Origin: MAG-120531 sp041163765
Lineage (GTDB): Bacteria > Bacteroidota > Bacteroidia > Flavobacteriales > Flavobacteriaceae
Assembly (NCBI GenBank): GCA_041163765.1
Contig: JBEAQS010000054.1
Span: 1-18,569, forward strand
Length of the DNA: 18,569 nucleotides
Direction: 5' to 3'
Shown here: positions 6,303 to 13,455 of the stretch, one piece after another
How positions within the stretch are numbered: the first letter of the stretch is position 1
Layout of the letters: every line of letters starts with the position of its first letter
Notes under the pieces: generated by a model
Seen by the model: only the letters and a program-made list of their open reading frames with translations
What the model was told of the DNA's origin: nothing
Database searches by the model: none
Translations under genes and position numbers: made by a program

Positions 6303-9152
6303 ATGACTCCAAAAAAAAGACTCTTTTTGCTCGACGCCTATGCGCTTATATTCAGAGGGTATTACGCGATGATAAAAAGCCCACGTATTCATTCTAATGG
6401 CATGGAAACCTCCGCCATATACGGATTTGTGAATTCTTTATTCGATGTGATCAACCGAGAAAAACCAGATCATTTGGCGGTTTGTTTTGACAAAGGAGGT
6501 AGTCATGAGCGCACGGCAGCATTTGAAGCCTATAAGGCCAATAGATCTGAAACCCCAGAAGCCATAAAAATAGCTGTTCCCTATATCCACCAAATTCTTG
6601 AAGCCATGCACATTCCCATTGTGGAACAGGAAGGCATGGAAGCGGACGATTTAATTGGAACCTTGGCCAAACAGGCAGAAAAAGAAGGGTACTTGGTGTA
6701 CATGGTAACCCCTGACAAAGACTTTGGCCAATTGGTCAGCGAGCATATCCTGATGTATCGACCTGCGCGCATGGGTAATGGTATTGAAATTTGGGGTATT
6801 CCAGAGGTTCAAGAACGTTTTGGGGTCCAACGACCTGAACAGGTCATCGATTATTTGGGGATGATGGGTGATGCAAGTGACAATATTCCCGGTCTACCCG
6901 GTGTGGGAGATAAGACCGCCAAGAAATTCATAGAGACCTACGGCACGATGGAAAACTTGTTGGCCCACGCCCATGAGCTAAAAGGTAAAATGCGTGAAAA
7001 TATTGAGGGTGCTAAAGAGTTGGGGATGCTTTCAAAACAGTTAGCTACCATCAATACTCAATGTGATGTTCGTTTTGACGCTCAAGACTTTGAACTATCC
7101 GTACCCGACATGGATCGGGTTACCCAACTATTTGAGTCCTTGGAATTCAGACGACTAAAAACTCAGTTTGACCAACTATACCACAAATTAAACGGAACTG
7201 CCTCCCAGTCAATTCCCGATTCAAACAAAACACCTGCCCCAGCAAACGCAGCACCTGCTCTTCCGGGTCAAGGCCAATACTCCTTATTTGATGCACCAGC
7301 CCCCACTACCCGGGGTGCAGAGCCCTCCACAAGTTTCCAAAGAACACATTTGGCACAAACCAGCCACCACTACCAGGTGATACACCCCGGTCTGGGATTA
7401 AAACTTTTGGTGGAAACACTTTGCCAGCAACCGAGTGTTTGTTTTGATACAGAAACGACCTCACTCAACCCTATGGAGGCTGAATTAGTGGGGATATCGC
7501 TGAGCTGGGAAGCCCACAAAGCCTATTTTATTCCGCTAGGCCCAGATCCCCAACAAATACAAGGTGCCCTGGAACAGCTACAGCCATTTTTCAGGTCAAC
7601 CCAAGTGGAAAAAATAGCCCATAATCTAAAGTATGACCTTAAGGTACTTAAACGCTATGGCGTCGAAGTATCAGCGCCTTGGTACGATACCATGATTGCG
7701 CATTATTTGATCAATCCAGACATGAGACACAACATGGATGTATTGGCCGAGACGTACCTCAACTATCAACCCATCAGCTACCAGGATCTTGTCGGTAAGG
7801 GAAAACAAGAACTATCGATCAGAGAAGTCGACCCTGCCTTGTTGGCTGATTACGCTTGTGAGGATGCGGACATTACGTATCAACTGGCAGAACTGTTCAA
7901 AAAGGAACTAGCTCAAGCGGAAAATACCTCCTTGATCGAGGAGTTAGAACTGCCGTTAATCGATGTTTTGGCGGACATGGAGCTTGCCGGAATCAGTTTG
8001 GATCAACCGTTTATCCACCGACTTTCCATAGAACTGGAACGAGACCTCAATACACTGGAACAAGAAATCTATCAATGTGCGGGTACCACCTTTAACATCG
8101 CTTCGCCTAAACAATTGGGAGAAATACTGTTTGAACGACTAAAACTGGTCGATAAACCAAAAAAAACAAAAACAGGTCAGTACGCCACCTCTGAAGAAGT
8201 GTTGTCTTATTTAGCCAAAGATCATGAAATTGTGCGCAAAGTACTTGAATACAGGGGATTGGCCAAGCTTAAGAGCACCTACATTGACGCATTACCTACC
8301 CAGGTGGACAAAAACACACACCGAATACACACCGAATACATGCAAGCGGTAGCCGCTACTGGAAGGTTGAGCAGCAATAACCCAAACCTGCAAAACATCC
8401 CCATAAGAACTGAACGAGGACGCGAAGTGCGCAAAGCCTTTGTTCCTAAAAACGATCAATATGAACTGATGTCTGCGGATTACTCTCAAATTGAATTGAG
8501 AATCATTGCGGCGCTCAGCCAGGAAGACCACATGATTGAGGCGTTTAAGCAAGGGGCTGATATCCACACCGCTACAGCGGCAAAACTTTTTGATATCCCA
8601 CTAGCAGAGGTGACAAAATCGCAAAGAAGTCAAGCCAAAACAGTCAACTTTGGCATCATTTACGGGGTATCTGCGTTTGGACTGAGCAACCAAACAGACC
8701 TGAGCAGAAGCGAAGCCAAAGAAATGATTGAAACCTACTACGCTACCTACCCAAAACTGAATACCTACATTCAATCACAGATTGCCTTTGCCCGAGAACA
8801 CGGATATGTACAAACGGTTATGGGACGTAGGCGGTATCTGAAAGACATCAATTCATCGAATCCAGTAGTGCGTGGTGCCGCTGAGAGAAATGCTGTAAAC
8901 GCACCCATACAAGGATCAGCAGCCGACATCATCAAAGTAGCGATGATACGCATTCACGAGTCCATGAAGCGATTAAACCTACACTCCAAAATGCTACTAC
9001 AGGTGCATGATGAATTGGTATTCGAAGTGTATTTACCGGAAAAAAATCAGCTCACAGCGTTGATAAAAAAAGAAATGGAGGGAGCCTATACCTGTGCCGT
9101 TCCCTTAGAGGTAGAGATTGGATCAGGATCTAACTGGTTAGAAGCGCATTAA
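6303..9152 (+). CDS. polA: DNA polymerase I
   Basis: This 949-residue enzyme (E. coli Pol I has 928) keeps all three activities used in Okazaki-fragment maturation and repair. The 5' nuclease domain (about 1-290) has DAYALIFRGYY, FDKGG, EADDLIGT (113-120) and GDASDNIPGLPGVGDKTA. After a Pro/Ala-rich linker (about 300-345) comes the 3'-5' exonuclease domain, with intact exo I (D382, E384), exo II (D445) and exo III (Y517, D521), so proofreading is predicted to be active. In the polymerase domain, motif A is SADYSQIELR (D726), motif B RSQAKTVNFGIIYG (K779, F783, Y787) and motif C VHDE (D903, E904). Phe783 occupies the O-helix position that disfavours dideoxynucleotides. The ATG at 6303 gives the expected N-terminus. 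It is divergent from cutC. Confidence 0.97.
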   Translation: MTPKKRLFLLDAYALIFRGYYAMIKSPRIHSNGMETSAIYGFVNSLFDVINREKPDHLAVCFDKGGSHERTAAFEAYKANRSETPEAIKIAVPYIHQILEAMHIPIVEQEGMEADDLIGTLAKQAEKEGYLVYMVTPDKDFGQLVSEHILMYRPARMGNGIEIWGIPEVQERFGVQRPEQVIDYLGMMGDASDNIPGLPGVGDKTAKKFIETYGTMENLLAHAHELKGKMRENIEGAKELGMLSKQLATINTQCDVRFDAQDFELSVPDMDRVTQLFESLEFRRLKTQFDQLYHKLNGTASQSIPDSNKTPAPANAAPALPGQGQYSLFDAPAPTTRGAEPSTSFQRTHLAQTSHHYQVIHPGLGLKLLVETLCQQPSVCFDTETTSLNPMEAELVGISLSWEAHKAYFIPLGPDPQQIQGALEQLQPFFRSTQVEKIAHNLKYDLKVLKRYGVEVSAPWYDTMIAHYLINPDMRHNMDVLAETYLNYQPISYQDLVGKGKQELSIREVDPALLADYACEDADITYQLAELFKKELAQAENTSLIEELELPLIDVLADMELAGISLDQPFIHRLSIELERDLNTLEQEIYQCAGTTFNIASPKQLGEILFERLKLVDKPKKTKTGQYATSEEVLSYLAKDHEIVRKVLEYRGLAKLKSTYIDALPTQVDKNTHRIHTEYMQAVAATGRLSSNNPNLQNIPIRTERGREVRKAFVPKNDQYELMSADYSQIELRIIAALSQEDHMIEAFKQGADIHTATAAKLFDIPLAEVTKSQRSQAKTVNFGIIYGVSAFGLSNQTDLSRSEAKEMIETYYATYPKLNTYIQSQIAFAREHGYVQTVMGRRRYLKDINSSNPVVRGAAERNAVNAPIQGSAADIIKVAMIRIHESMKRLNLHSKMLLQVHDELVFEVYLPEKNQLTALIKKEMEGAYTCAVPLEVEIGSGSNWLEAH

Positions 9153-9198
9153 TAAGTGACTTTTTTTGAAAAAAATTAGAAATATTTGAAATTACAGA

Positions 9199-9229
9199 TT
9201 TGCATTATCGCAAATTAAATGTACATTTG
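9199..9229 (+). promoter_or_regulatory. Promoter of rplM-rpsI
   Basis: TTTG (9199-9202), 19 bp, TACATTTG (9222-9229): both elements match the Bacteroidota consensus exactly. Initiation near 9236 leaves a leader of about 34 nt before the ATG at 9270, with no obvious Shine-Dalgarno sequence and little room for a ribosomal-protein autoregulatory structure. Confidence 0.75.
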
Positions 9230-9269
9230 CAGCCCGTTTGTAGGGAACAACGTGTTTAATTAGAAGATT

Positions 9270-9731
9270 ATGAGTGTAGACACATTAAGTTATAAGACTG
9301 TTTCAGCCAACAAAAACACCGTTCAAAAAGAGTGGGTTTTGGTAGATGCTGAAGGAGAGACTTTGGGTCGTTTGGCTTCGAAAGTAGCCGTAATGTTGCG
9401 TGGCAAGAACAAACCAAACTATACCCCACACGTAGATTGTGGCGATAATGTTGTGGTGATCAACGCCGAAAAAATCCACTTGTCTGGAAACAAAATGCAA
9501 ACCAAAACTTATGTGCGTCACACGGGGTATCCAGGTGGACAACGCAGTTTATCTGCTGTTGAACTGATGGCTAAAAACCCAACACGCATGGTAGAGAAAT
9601 CTATCAAAGGTATGTTGCCTAAAAACAAATTGGGAGCTGAGCTATTCAGAAACCTAAAAGTGTATGAAGGAGCTGCACACCAACAAGAAGCGCAAAAACC
9701 AAGAGTAATTAATCTTAAAGAATTCAAATAA
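9270..9731 (+). CDS. rplM: 50S ribosomal protein L13 (uL13)
   Basis: The 153-residue protein (E. coli L13 has 142) is an early-assembly component of the large ribosomal subunit. Family features include WVLVDAEGETLGRLAS (22-37), the block around LRGKNKPNYTPHVDCGD, VVVINAEKI, KTYVRHTGYPGG and the C-terminal VEKSIKGMLPKNKLG. It has a short N-terminal extension (MSVDTLSYKTVSANK), common in this phylum. Its stop codon overlaps the rpsI start by one base (TAATG at 9729-9733), an arrangement that allows ribosomes to reinitiate and keeps the two proteins in balance. Transcription comes from the consensus promoter at 9199-9229. Confidence 0.97.
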   Translation: MSVDTLSYKTVSANKNTVQKEWVLVDAEGETLGRLASKVAVMLRGKNKPNYTPHVDCGDNVVVINAEKIHLSGNKMQTKTYVRHTGYPGGQRSLSAVELMAKNPTRMVEKSIKGMLPKNKLGAELFRNLKVYEGAAHQQEAQKPRVINLKEFK

Positions 9732-10117
9732 TGGGGGCTATTCACAAAATTGGAAGAAGAAAGACTGCTGTTGCCCGCGTCTATGTGACTGAAGGAAAAG
9801 GCCAAATCACCGTAAACAAGAAAGACTTGGCTGAGTACTTGACTACAAGCACCCTACAATACAAAGTACAACAACCTTTTTCTTTAACTGGAACAGAAGG
9901 TTCATACGATGTTAAAGTAAATGTTTTTGGCGGTGGAATTACCGGACAAGCTGAAGCGATTCGTTTAGCTATCTCCAGAGCACTTTGCGCCATCAACGAA
10001 GAATTCAGAGCGATCCTTAAACCAGAAGGTCTTTTAACCAGAGATCCAAGAATGGTGGAACGCAAAAAGTTCGGACAAAAGAAAGCACGCAAGCGCTTCC
10101 AGTTCTCCAAACGTTAA
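9731..10117 (+). CDS. rpsI: 30S ribosomal protein S9 (uS9)
   Basis: The 128-residue protein matches S9. It begins GAIHKIGRRKTAVARV, contains the VFGGGITGQAEAIRLAISRAL core, and ends DPRMVERKKFGQKKARKRFQFSKR. The basic C-terminal tail with terminal Lys-Arg reaches the peptidyl-tRNA anticodon region in the small subunit. It is translationally coupled to rplM through the shared TAATG, and a strong terminator begins seven bases after the stop codon. Confidence 0.97.
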   Translation: MGAIHKIGRRKTAVARVYVTEGKGQITVNKKDLAEYLTTSTLQYKVQQPFSLTGTEGSYDVKVNVFGGGITGQAEAIRLAISRALCAINEEFRAILKPEGLLTRDPRMVERKKFGQKKARKRFQFSKR

Positions 10118-10123
10118 TACTAC

Positions 10124-10153
10124 AGTGGTTTTCCCTTGGAAAACCACTTTTTT
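10124..10153 (+). terminator. Intrinsic terminator after rpsI
   Basis: AGTGGTTTTCC (10124-10134) pairs over 11 bp without mismatch with GGAAAACCACT (10138-10148), and is followed by T residues to 10153. It separates rplM-rpsI from rpsB-tsf. Confidence 0.9.
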
Positions 10154-10191
10154 GTTCCTTGAAACCGCCCTTTGGGCACCAAATACCATAG

Positions 10192-10259
10192 AGTCCGCAC
10201 TGCGGGCAACTAGTTTAGCATCTAAATGTCTCGTGCGCTGCACAAGGGATATTGCTAAA
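10192..10259 (+). promoter_or_regulatory. Candidate structured leader of rpsB
   Basis: Several dyads cluster between the rpsI terminator and the rpsB start. TTTAGCA (10214-10220) pairs with TGCTAAA (10253-10259), enclosing GTGC (10233-10236)/GCAC (10240-10243), which extends imperfectly outward to about 10226/10250. A separate 6-bp hairpin with a three-base loop, GTCCGC/GCGGGC, lies just upstream. I see no consensus TAnnTTTG promoter in this gap. A cis-acting leader bound by S2 is possible, by analogy with other ribosomal-protein leaders, but is inferred. Confidence 0.4.
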
Positions 10260-10289
10260 AATTATTAAGAACGTAAACTAAGTAAAAAA

Positions 10290-11159
10290 ATGGCAAAAAT
10301 TGAAGTTAAAGACCTCTTGGAGGCAGGTGTACATTTTGGTCACCTTACCAGAAAATGGAACCCACACATGGCTCCATACATTTACATGGAACGCAATGGA
10401 ATCCATGTAATCAACCTCTACAAAACAGCGGCAAAATTAGAAGAAGCTAACGAAGCTTTGAAGAAAATTGCTGCTTCCGGCCGCAAAGTATTGTTTGTAG
10501 CTACCAAAAAACAAGCCAAAGACATCGTAGCTGATTTAGCTGGAAAAGTTAATATGCCCTACATCACTGAGCGTTGGCCAGGTGGGATGTTGACCAACTT
10601 TGTGACTATTCGCAAAGCTGTTAAAAAAATGAGTTCTATCGACCGTATGAAAACGGACGGTACGTTTGAAACGCTCTCTAAAAAAGAAAAATTACAAGTG
10701 GATCGTTTGCGTGCTAAGTTGGAAAAAAACTTAGGTTCCATCGCTGATATGACTCGTCTACCTGGAGCTATCTTCGTGGTAGATACCATGAGAGAGCACA
10801 TCGCTGTGAAAGAAGCCAAAAAATTGAACATCCCTGTGTTTGCTATGGTGGATACAAACTGTGATCCAAAACCAATCGACTTTGTGATTCCTGCCAATGA
10901 TGATGCTTCAAAATCAATCGAAGCCATTATGGGAAGTGTAGTTACGGCTATTACAGAAGGTTTGTCTGACCGCAAGGCAGATAAAGATGTTTCTGACGAT
11001 GCTCAAATGGAAGCGATGGAAGCAGCTGCTGAGATCAAAGAAACTACTGTAGACCTAGAAAGCAAAACAGTAGCCGAGTTGAGAGAATTGGCCATTGCTA
11101 GCGATATCGCTGGTGCAGCCACGATGAAAAAAGCAGACCTAATCGCTGCATTGAGCTAA
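10290..11159 (+). CDS. rpsB: 30S ribosomal protein S2 (uS2) with C-terminal extension
   Basis: This 289-residue protein is longer than E. coli S2 (241). Residues 1-225 form a standard S2 domain: EAGVHFGHLTRKWNPHM, YIYMERNGIHVINLYKT, VLFVATKKQAKD, ITERWPGGMLTNF, DTMREHIAVKEAKKLNIP and VIPANDDASKSI. S2 binds late on the back of the 30S subunit and is needed for S1 and mRNA recruitment in many bacteria. An acidic linker (226-255) then leads to residues 256-289, which resemble a Rho-N/SAP-type helical domain (TVAELRELA followed by MKKADLIAAL). The upstream region is A-rich with no Shine-Dalgarno sequence. tsf follows after 19 bp, the widespread rpsB-tsf pairing. Confidence 0.97.
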   Translation: MAKIEVKDLLEAGVHFGHLTRKWNPHMAPYIYMERNGIHVINLYKTAAKLEEANEALKKIAASGRKVLFVATKKQAKDIVADLAGKVNMPYITERWPGGMLTNFVTIRKAVKKMSSIDRMKTDGTFETLSKKEKLQVDRLRAKLEKNLGSIADMTRLPGAIFVVDTMREHIAVKEAKKLNIPVFAMVDTNCDPKPIDFVIPANDDASKSIEAIMGSVVTAITEGLSDRKADKDVSDDAQMEAMEAAAEIKETTVDLESKTVAELRELAIASDIAGAATMKKADLIAALS

Positions 11160-11178
11160 TCATTTAATACCAAATATC

Positions 11179-12003
11179 ATGGCTAATATTACCGCCCAAG
11201 ACGTAAACAAACTCAGACAGACCACAGGTGCTGGAATGATGGATTGCAAAAAAGCATTGGTGGAAGCTGATGGCGATTTTGAAAAAGCGATTGAAATTCT
11301 GCGCAAAAAAGGACAAAAAGTAGCCGCTAACAGAGCTGACCGTGAGTCAACTGAAGGTGCTGCCATCGCCAAAGTAAATGCAGCTCAAAACCAAGGAGTT
11401 GTGATTTCGCTAAACTGCGAAACTGACTTCGTAGCCAAAAATGAATCCTTCACTACACTAGCTCATGCTATAGCTGATTTAGCTATGGGATTTGACTCAT
11501 TAGAATCACTTCTTGCTGCCGATTTTAACGGGATGTCTGTTCAAGAAAAATTGACGGAACAAACCGGTGTGATTGGAGAAAAAATTGAAATAGGAAGTTT
11601 CAAGAAACTGTCTGCACCTTTTGTAGGTTCTTACATCCACGCTGGAAACCGCATCGCTACTTTGGTAGGTCTATCTGCCTCTGTACCAGGTTGCGAGACC
11701 ATCGCTAAAGATGTTGCCATGCAAGCAGCTGCTATGAATCCTGTGGCGCTCAACGAAAGTCAAGTAGATCAAGCGATCATCGATAAAGAAATTGAAATCG
11801 CTAAAGATCAATTGCGCCAAGAAGGTAAACCAGAAGCTATGTTGGAGAAAATTTCTCAAGGGAAACTTCAACGTTTTTTCAAAGACAACACCTTGGTTAA
11901 CCAAGAATTCATCAAAGACAACACCATGACTGTAGCACAATATGTGCAAACAGCTGACAAAGGATTAACTGTTACCGAATTTGTTCGTGTAGCCTTAGGT
12001 TAA
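11179..12003 (+). CDS. tsf: Elongation factor Ts
   Basis: The 274-residue protein is EF-Ts, the guanine-nucleotide exchange factor that regenerates EF-Tu-GTP during translation. The N-terminal UBA-like module (about 1-50) has VNKLRQTTGAGMMDCKKAL. The signature CETDFVAKNESF near residue 80 contains the TDFV motif that inserts into EF-Tu to displace magnesium and GDP. The core then continues through EKIEIGSFKKL and the C-terminal QEFIKDNTMTVAQYV segment. It is probably cotranscribed with rpsB, and its transcript ends at the hairpin 24 bp downstream of the stop codon. Confidence 0.97.
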   Translation: MANITAQDVNKLRQTTGAGMMDCKKALVEADGDFEKAIEILRKKGQKVAANRADRESTEGAAIAKVNAAQNQGVVISLNCETDFVAKNESFTTLAHAIADLAMGFDSLESLLAADFNGMSVQEKLTEQTGVIGEKIEIGSFKKLSAPFVGSYIHAGNRIATLVGLSASVPGCETIAKDVAMQAAAMNPVALNESQVDQAIIDKEIEIAKDQLRQEGKPEAMLEKISQGKLQRFFKDNTLVNQEFIKDNTMTVAQYVQTADKGLTVTEFVRVALG

Positions 12004-12026
12004 TTCATCTACTTGATGTATCCACT

Positions 12027-12057
12027 AAGCTGCTGGTTGTCCAGCAGCTTTTTTTTT
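12027..12057 (+). terminator. Intrinsic terminator after tsf
   Basis: AAGCTGCTGG (12027-12036) and CCAGCAGCTT (12041-12050) form a perfect 10-bp stem with a TTGT loop. T residues run from 12049 to 12057. Confidence 0.93.
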
Positions 12058-12110
12058 ATCCACTATGCTTGGAAAGGGATGGATTAAGGCACAGACTCTT
12101 TTTTTTTGAT

Positions 12111-12118
12111 TATTTTTG
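12111..12118 (+). promoter_or_regulatory. -7 element upstream of pyrH
   Basis: TATTTTTG matches TAnnTTTG and lies 20 bp before the chosen pyrH start, after the tsf terminator. No TTG is found at 18-20 bp spacing, so the promoter rests on one element plus its location. The leader would be about 13 nt. Confidence 0.45.
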
Positions 12119-12137
12119 TGGCACCAAAACAAGCCCC

Positions 12138-12845
12138 ATGAAATACCGACGCATCCTGTTAAAACTAAGTGGAGAAGCCTTGATGGGTGATCTTCAATAC
12201 GGCATAGATCCAACCCGCATTTCACAATATGCTGAAGCGATCAAAGAGGTCGTTGAATCTGGTGTTGAACTAGCCATCGTTATTGGAGGTGGAAATATTT
12301 TTAGGGGGGTATCCGGTGCGAGCAATGGAATGGATCGAGTTCAAGGAGATCATATGGGCATGCTGGCCACCGTCATCAATGGACTCGCTTTGCAAAGCGC
12401 CTTAGAAGAGATCGGTGTGCCGACTCGTCTTCAATCTGCCATTCACATCAATCAAGTAGCCGAGCCATTTATCCGACGTAAAGCCATGAGGCACCTCGAA
12501 AAAGGACGGGTGGTTATTTTTGGCGGAGGAACGGGTAACCCCTACTTCACCACAGACTCTGCCGCGGTGCTTAGGGCTATAGAGATACAAGCAGACGTAA
12601 TCCTCAAAGGGACTCGTGTCGATGGTATTTATACCGCAGATCCCGAAAAGGATGCTGCAGCCACTAAATTTGACACCATCACATTTAATGAGGTGATCAA
12701 AAAAGGACTTAAAGTGATGGATACCACGGCATTTACTTTGAGTCAAGAGAATGAACTGCCGATCATTGTATTTGATATGAACACCCAAGGTAACCTGTTG
12801 CGCATTGTGCGCGGTGAGGCAGTGGGAACAATAGTAAACGCCTAA
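12138..12845 (+). CDS. pyrH: Uridylate kinase (UMP kinase)
   Basis: The 235-residue protein is the bacterial UMP kinase of the amino-acid kinase fold. It phosphorylates UMP to UDP with ATP and so feeds all pyrimidine nucleotide synthesis. Visible motifs are KYRRILLKLSGEAL at the N-terminus, IVIGGGNIFRG (P-loop-like glycine cluster), DRVQGDHMGMLATVING, VVIFGGGTGNPYFTTDSAA and LKGTRVDGIYTADP. I chose ATG 12138, although the frame stays open from an ATG at 12069. The upstream residues would overlap the promoter and have no counterpart in the family, whereas MKYRRILLKLSGEAL is the usual beginning. frr follows after 10 bp, indicating one operon. Confidence 0.97.
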   Translation: MKYRRILLKLSGEALMGDLQYGIDPTRISQYAEAIKEVVESGVELAIVIGGGNIFRGVSGASNGMDRVQGDHMGMLATVINGLALQSALEEIGVPTRLQSAIHINQVAEPFIRRKAMRHLEKGRVVIFGGGTGNPYFTTDSAAVLRAIEIQADVILKGTRVDGIYTADPEKDAAATKFDTITFNEVIKKGLKVMDTTAFTLSQENELPIIVFDMNTQGNLLRIVRGEAVGTIVNA

Positions 12846-12855
12846 GAGAACACCC

Positions 12856-13410
12856 ATGAACGAAGAAGTACAATTCGTATTGGACAGCGCCGCCGAGCAG
12901 ATGGAAAAGGCGTTGTCTCACTTAGAGAAAGCATTTGTTAAATTGCGCGCAGGCAAAGCTAGCCCAGCTATGCTTTCCTCCGTTTTGGTTCAATACTACG
13001 GAAACCCCACTCCCCTGTCTCAAGTAGCCAATATCAATACACCTGATGGGAGAACGCTAACGGTACAGCCCTGGGAGAAAAATATGATCTCTGAAATTGA
13101 AAAAGGAATCATGGTCGCCAACTTAGGCTTCAATCCCATGAACAACGGAGACTTAATCATTATCAGCATCCCGCCTTTAACCGAAGAAAGAAGGCGTGAA
13201 CTATCCAAAATGGCCAAGGCAGAGTCAGAAGATGCCAAAGTAGGCGTCCGATCAGCGCGTCAAGAGGCCAACAAAGATTTAAAGGCTGCAGAGTTACCTG
13301 AAGACGTGCTCAAAGACGCGGAAAACAAAGTGCAACAGCTTACCGACAAATACATCGCTAAAGTAGAACAGTTATACAGCGTTAAGGAAAAAGAAATCAT
13401 GACCGTCTAA
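12856..13410 (+). CDS. frr: Ribosome recycling factor
   Basis: The 184-residue protein (E. coli RRF has 185) acts with EF-G to split the post-termination ribosome. Family landmarks are the helical N-terminus with LRAGKASPAML, YYGNPTPLSQVANINTPDGRTL, the WEKNMISEIEKGI block, NDGDLI-like NNGDLIIISIPPLTEERRREL, and the C-terminal helix ending KYIAKVEQLYSVKEKEIM. It follows pyrH by 10 bp, the same order seen in most bacteria, so it is very probably cotranscribed with pyrH. Confidence 0.97.
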   Translation: MNEEVQFVLDSAAEQMEKALSHLEKAFVKLRAGKASPAMLSSVLVQYYGNPTPLSQVANINTPDGRTLTVQPWEKNMISEIEKGIMVANLGFNPMNNGDLIIISIPPLTEERRRELSKMAKAESEDAKVGVRSARQEANKDLKAAELPEDVLKDAENKVQQLTDKYIAKVEQLYSVKEKEIMTV

Positions 13411-13455
13411 TCCATTGGTGGCAGAACACATGCTGCCCAGCTTTGACATACGCCT

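Noticed and set aside
6289..6306. Five-codon upstream reading frame (MKLTL) overlapping the polA ATG by ATGA
   Set aside because: It is too short to call. It would be absent or leaderless if transcription starts near 6292 from the weak TAGATTTA element.
9153..9190. T7-G-A7 stretch after polA as a terminator
   Set aside because: The stem is purely A-T and unlikely to form a stable terminator. I could not identify a convincing polA terminator.
12069..12137. N-terminal extension of pyrH from an earlier ATG
   Set aside because: The extra 23 residues overlap the promoter region and T-rich tract and match nothing at the start of UMP kinases.
12402..12857. 151-codon open frame antisense to pyrH
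   Set aside because: It lies wholly within a strongly conserved gene on the other strand and shows no recognisable domain. The same holds for the other long antisense frames over polA, rpsB, tsf and asnS.
13419..13438. GGCAG/CTGCC dyad between frr and the RND gene
   Set aside because: It has a five-base stem with a large loop and no T tract, too weak to call a terminator or regulator.
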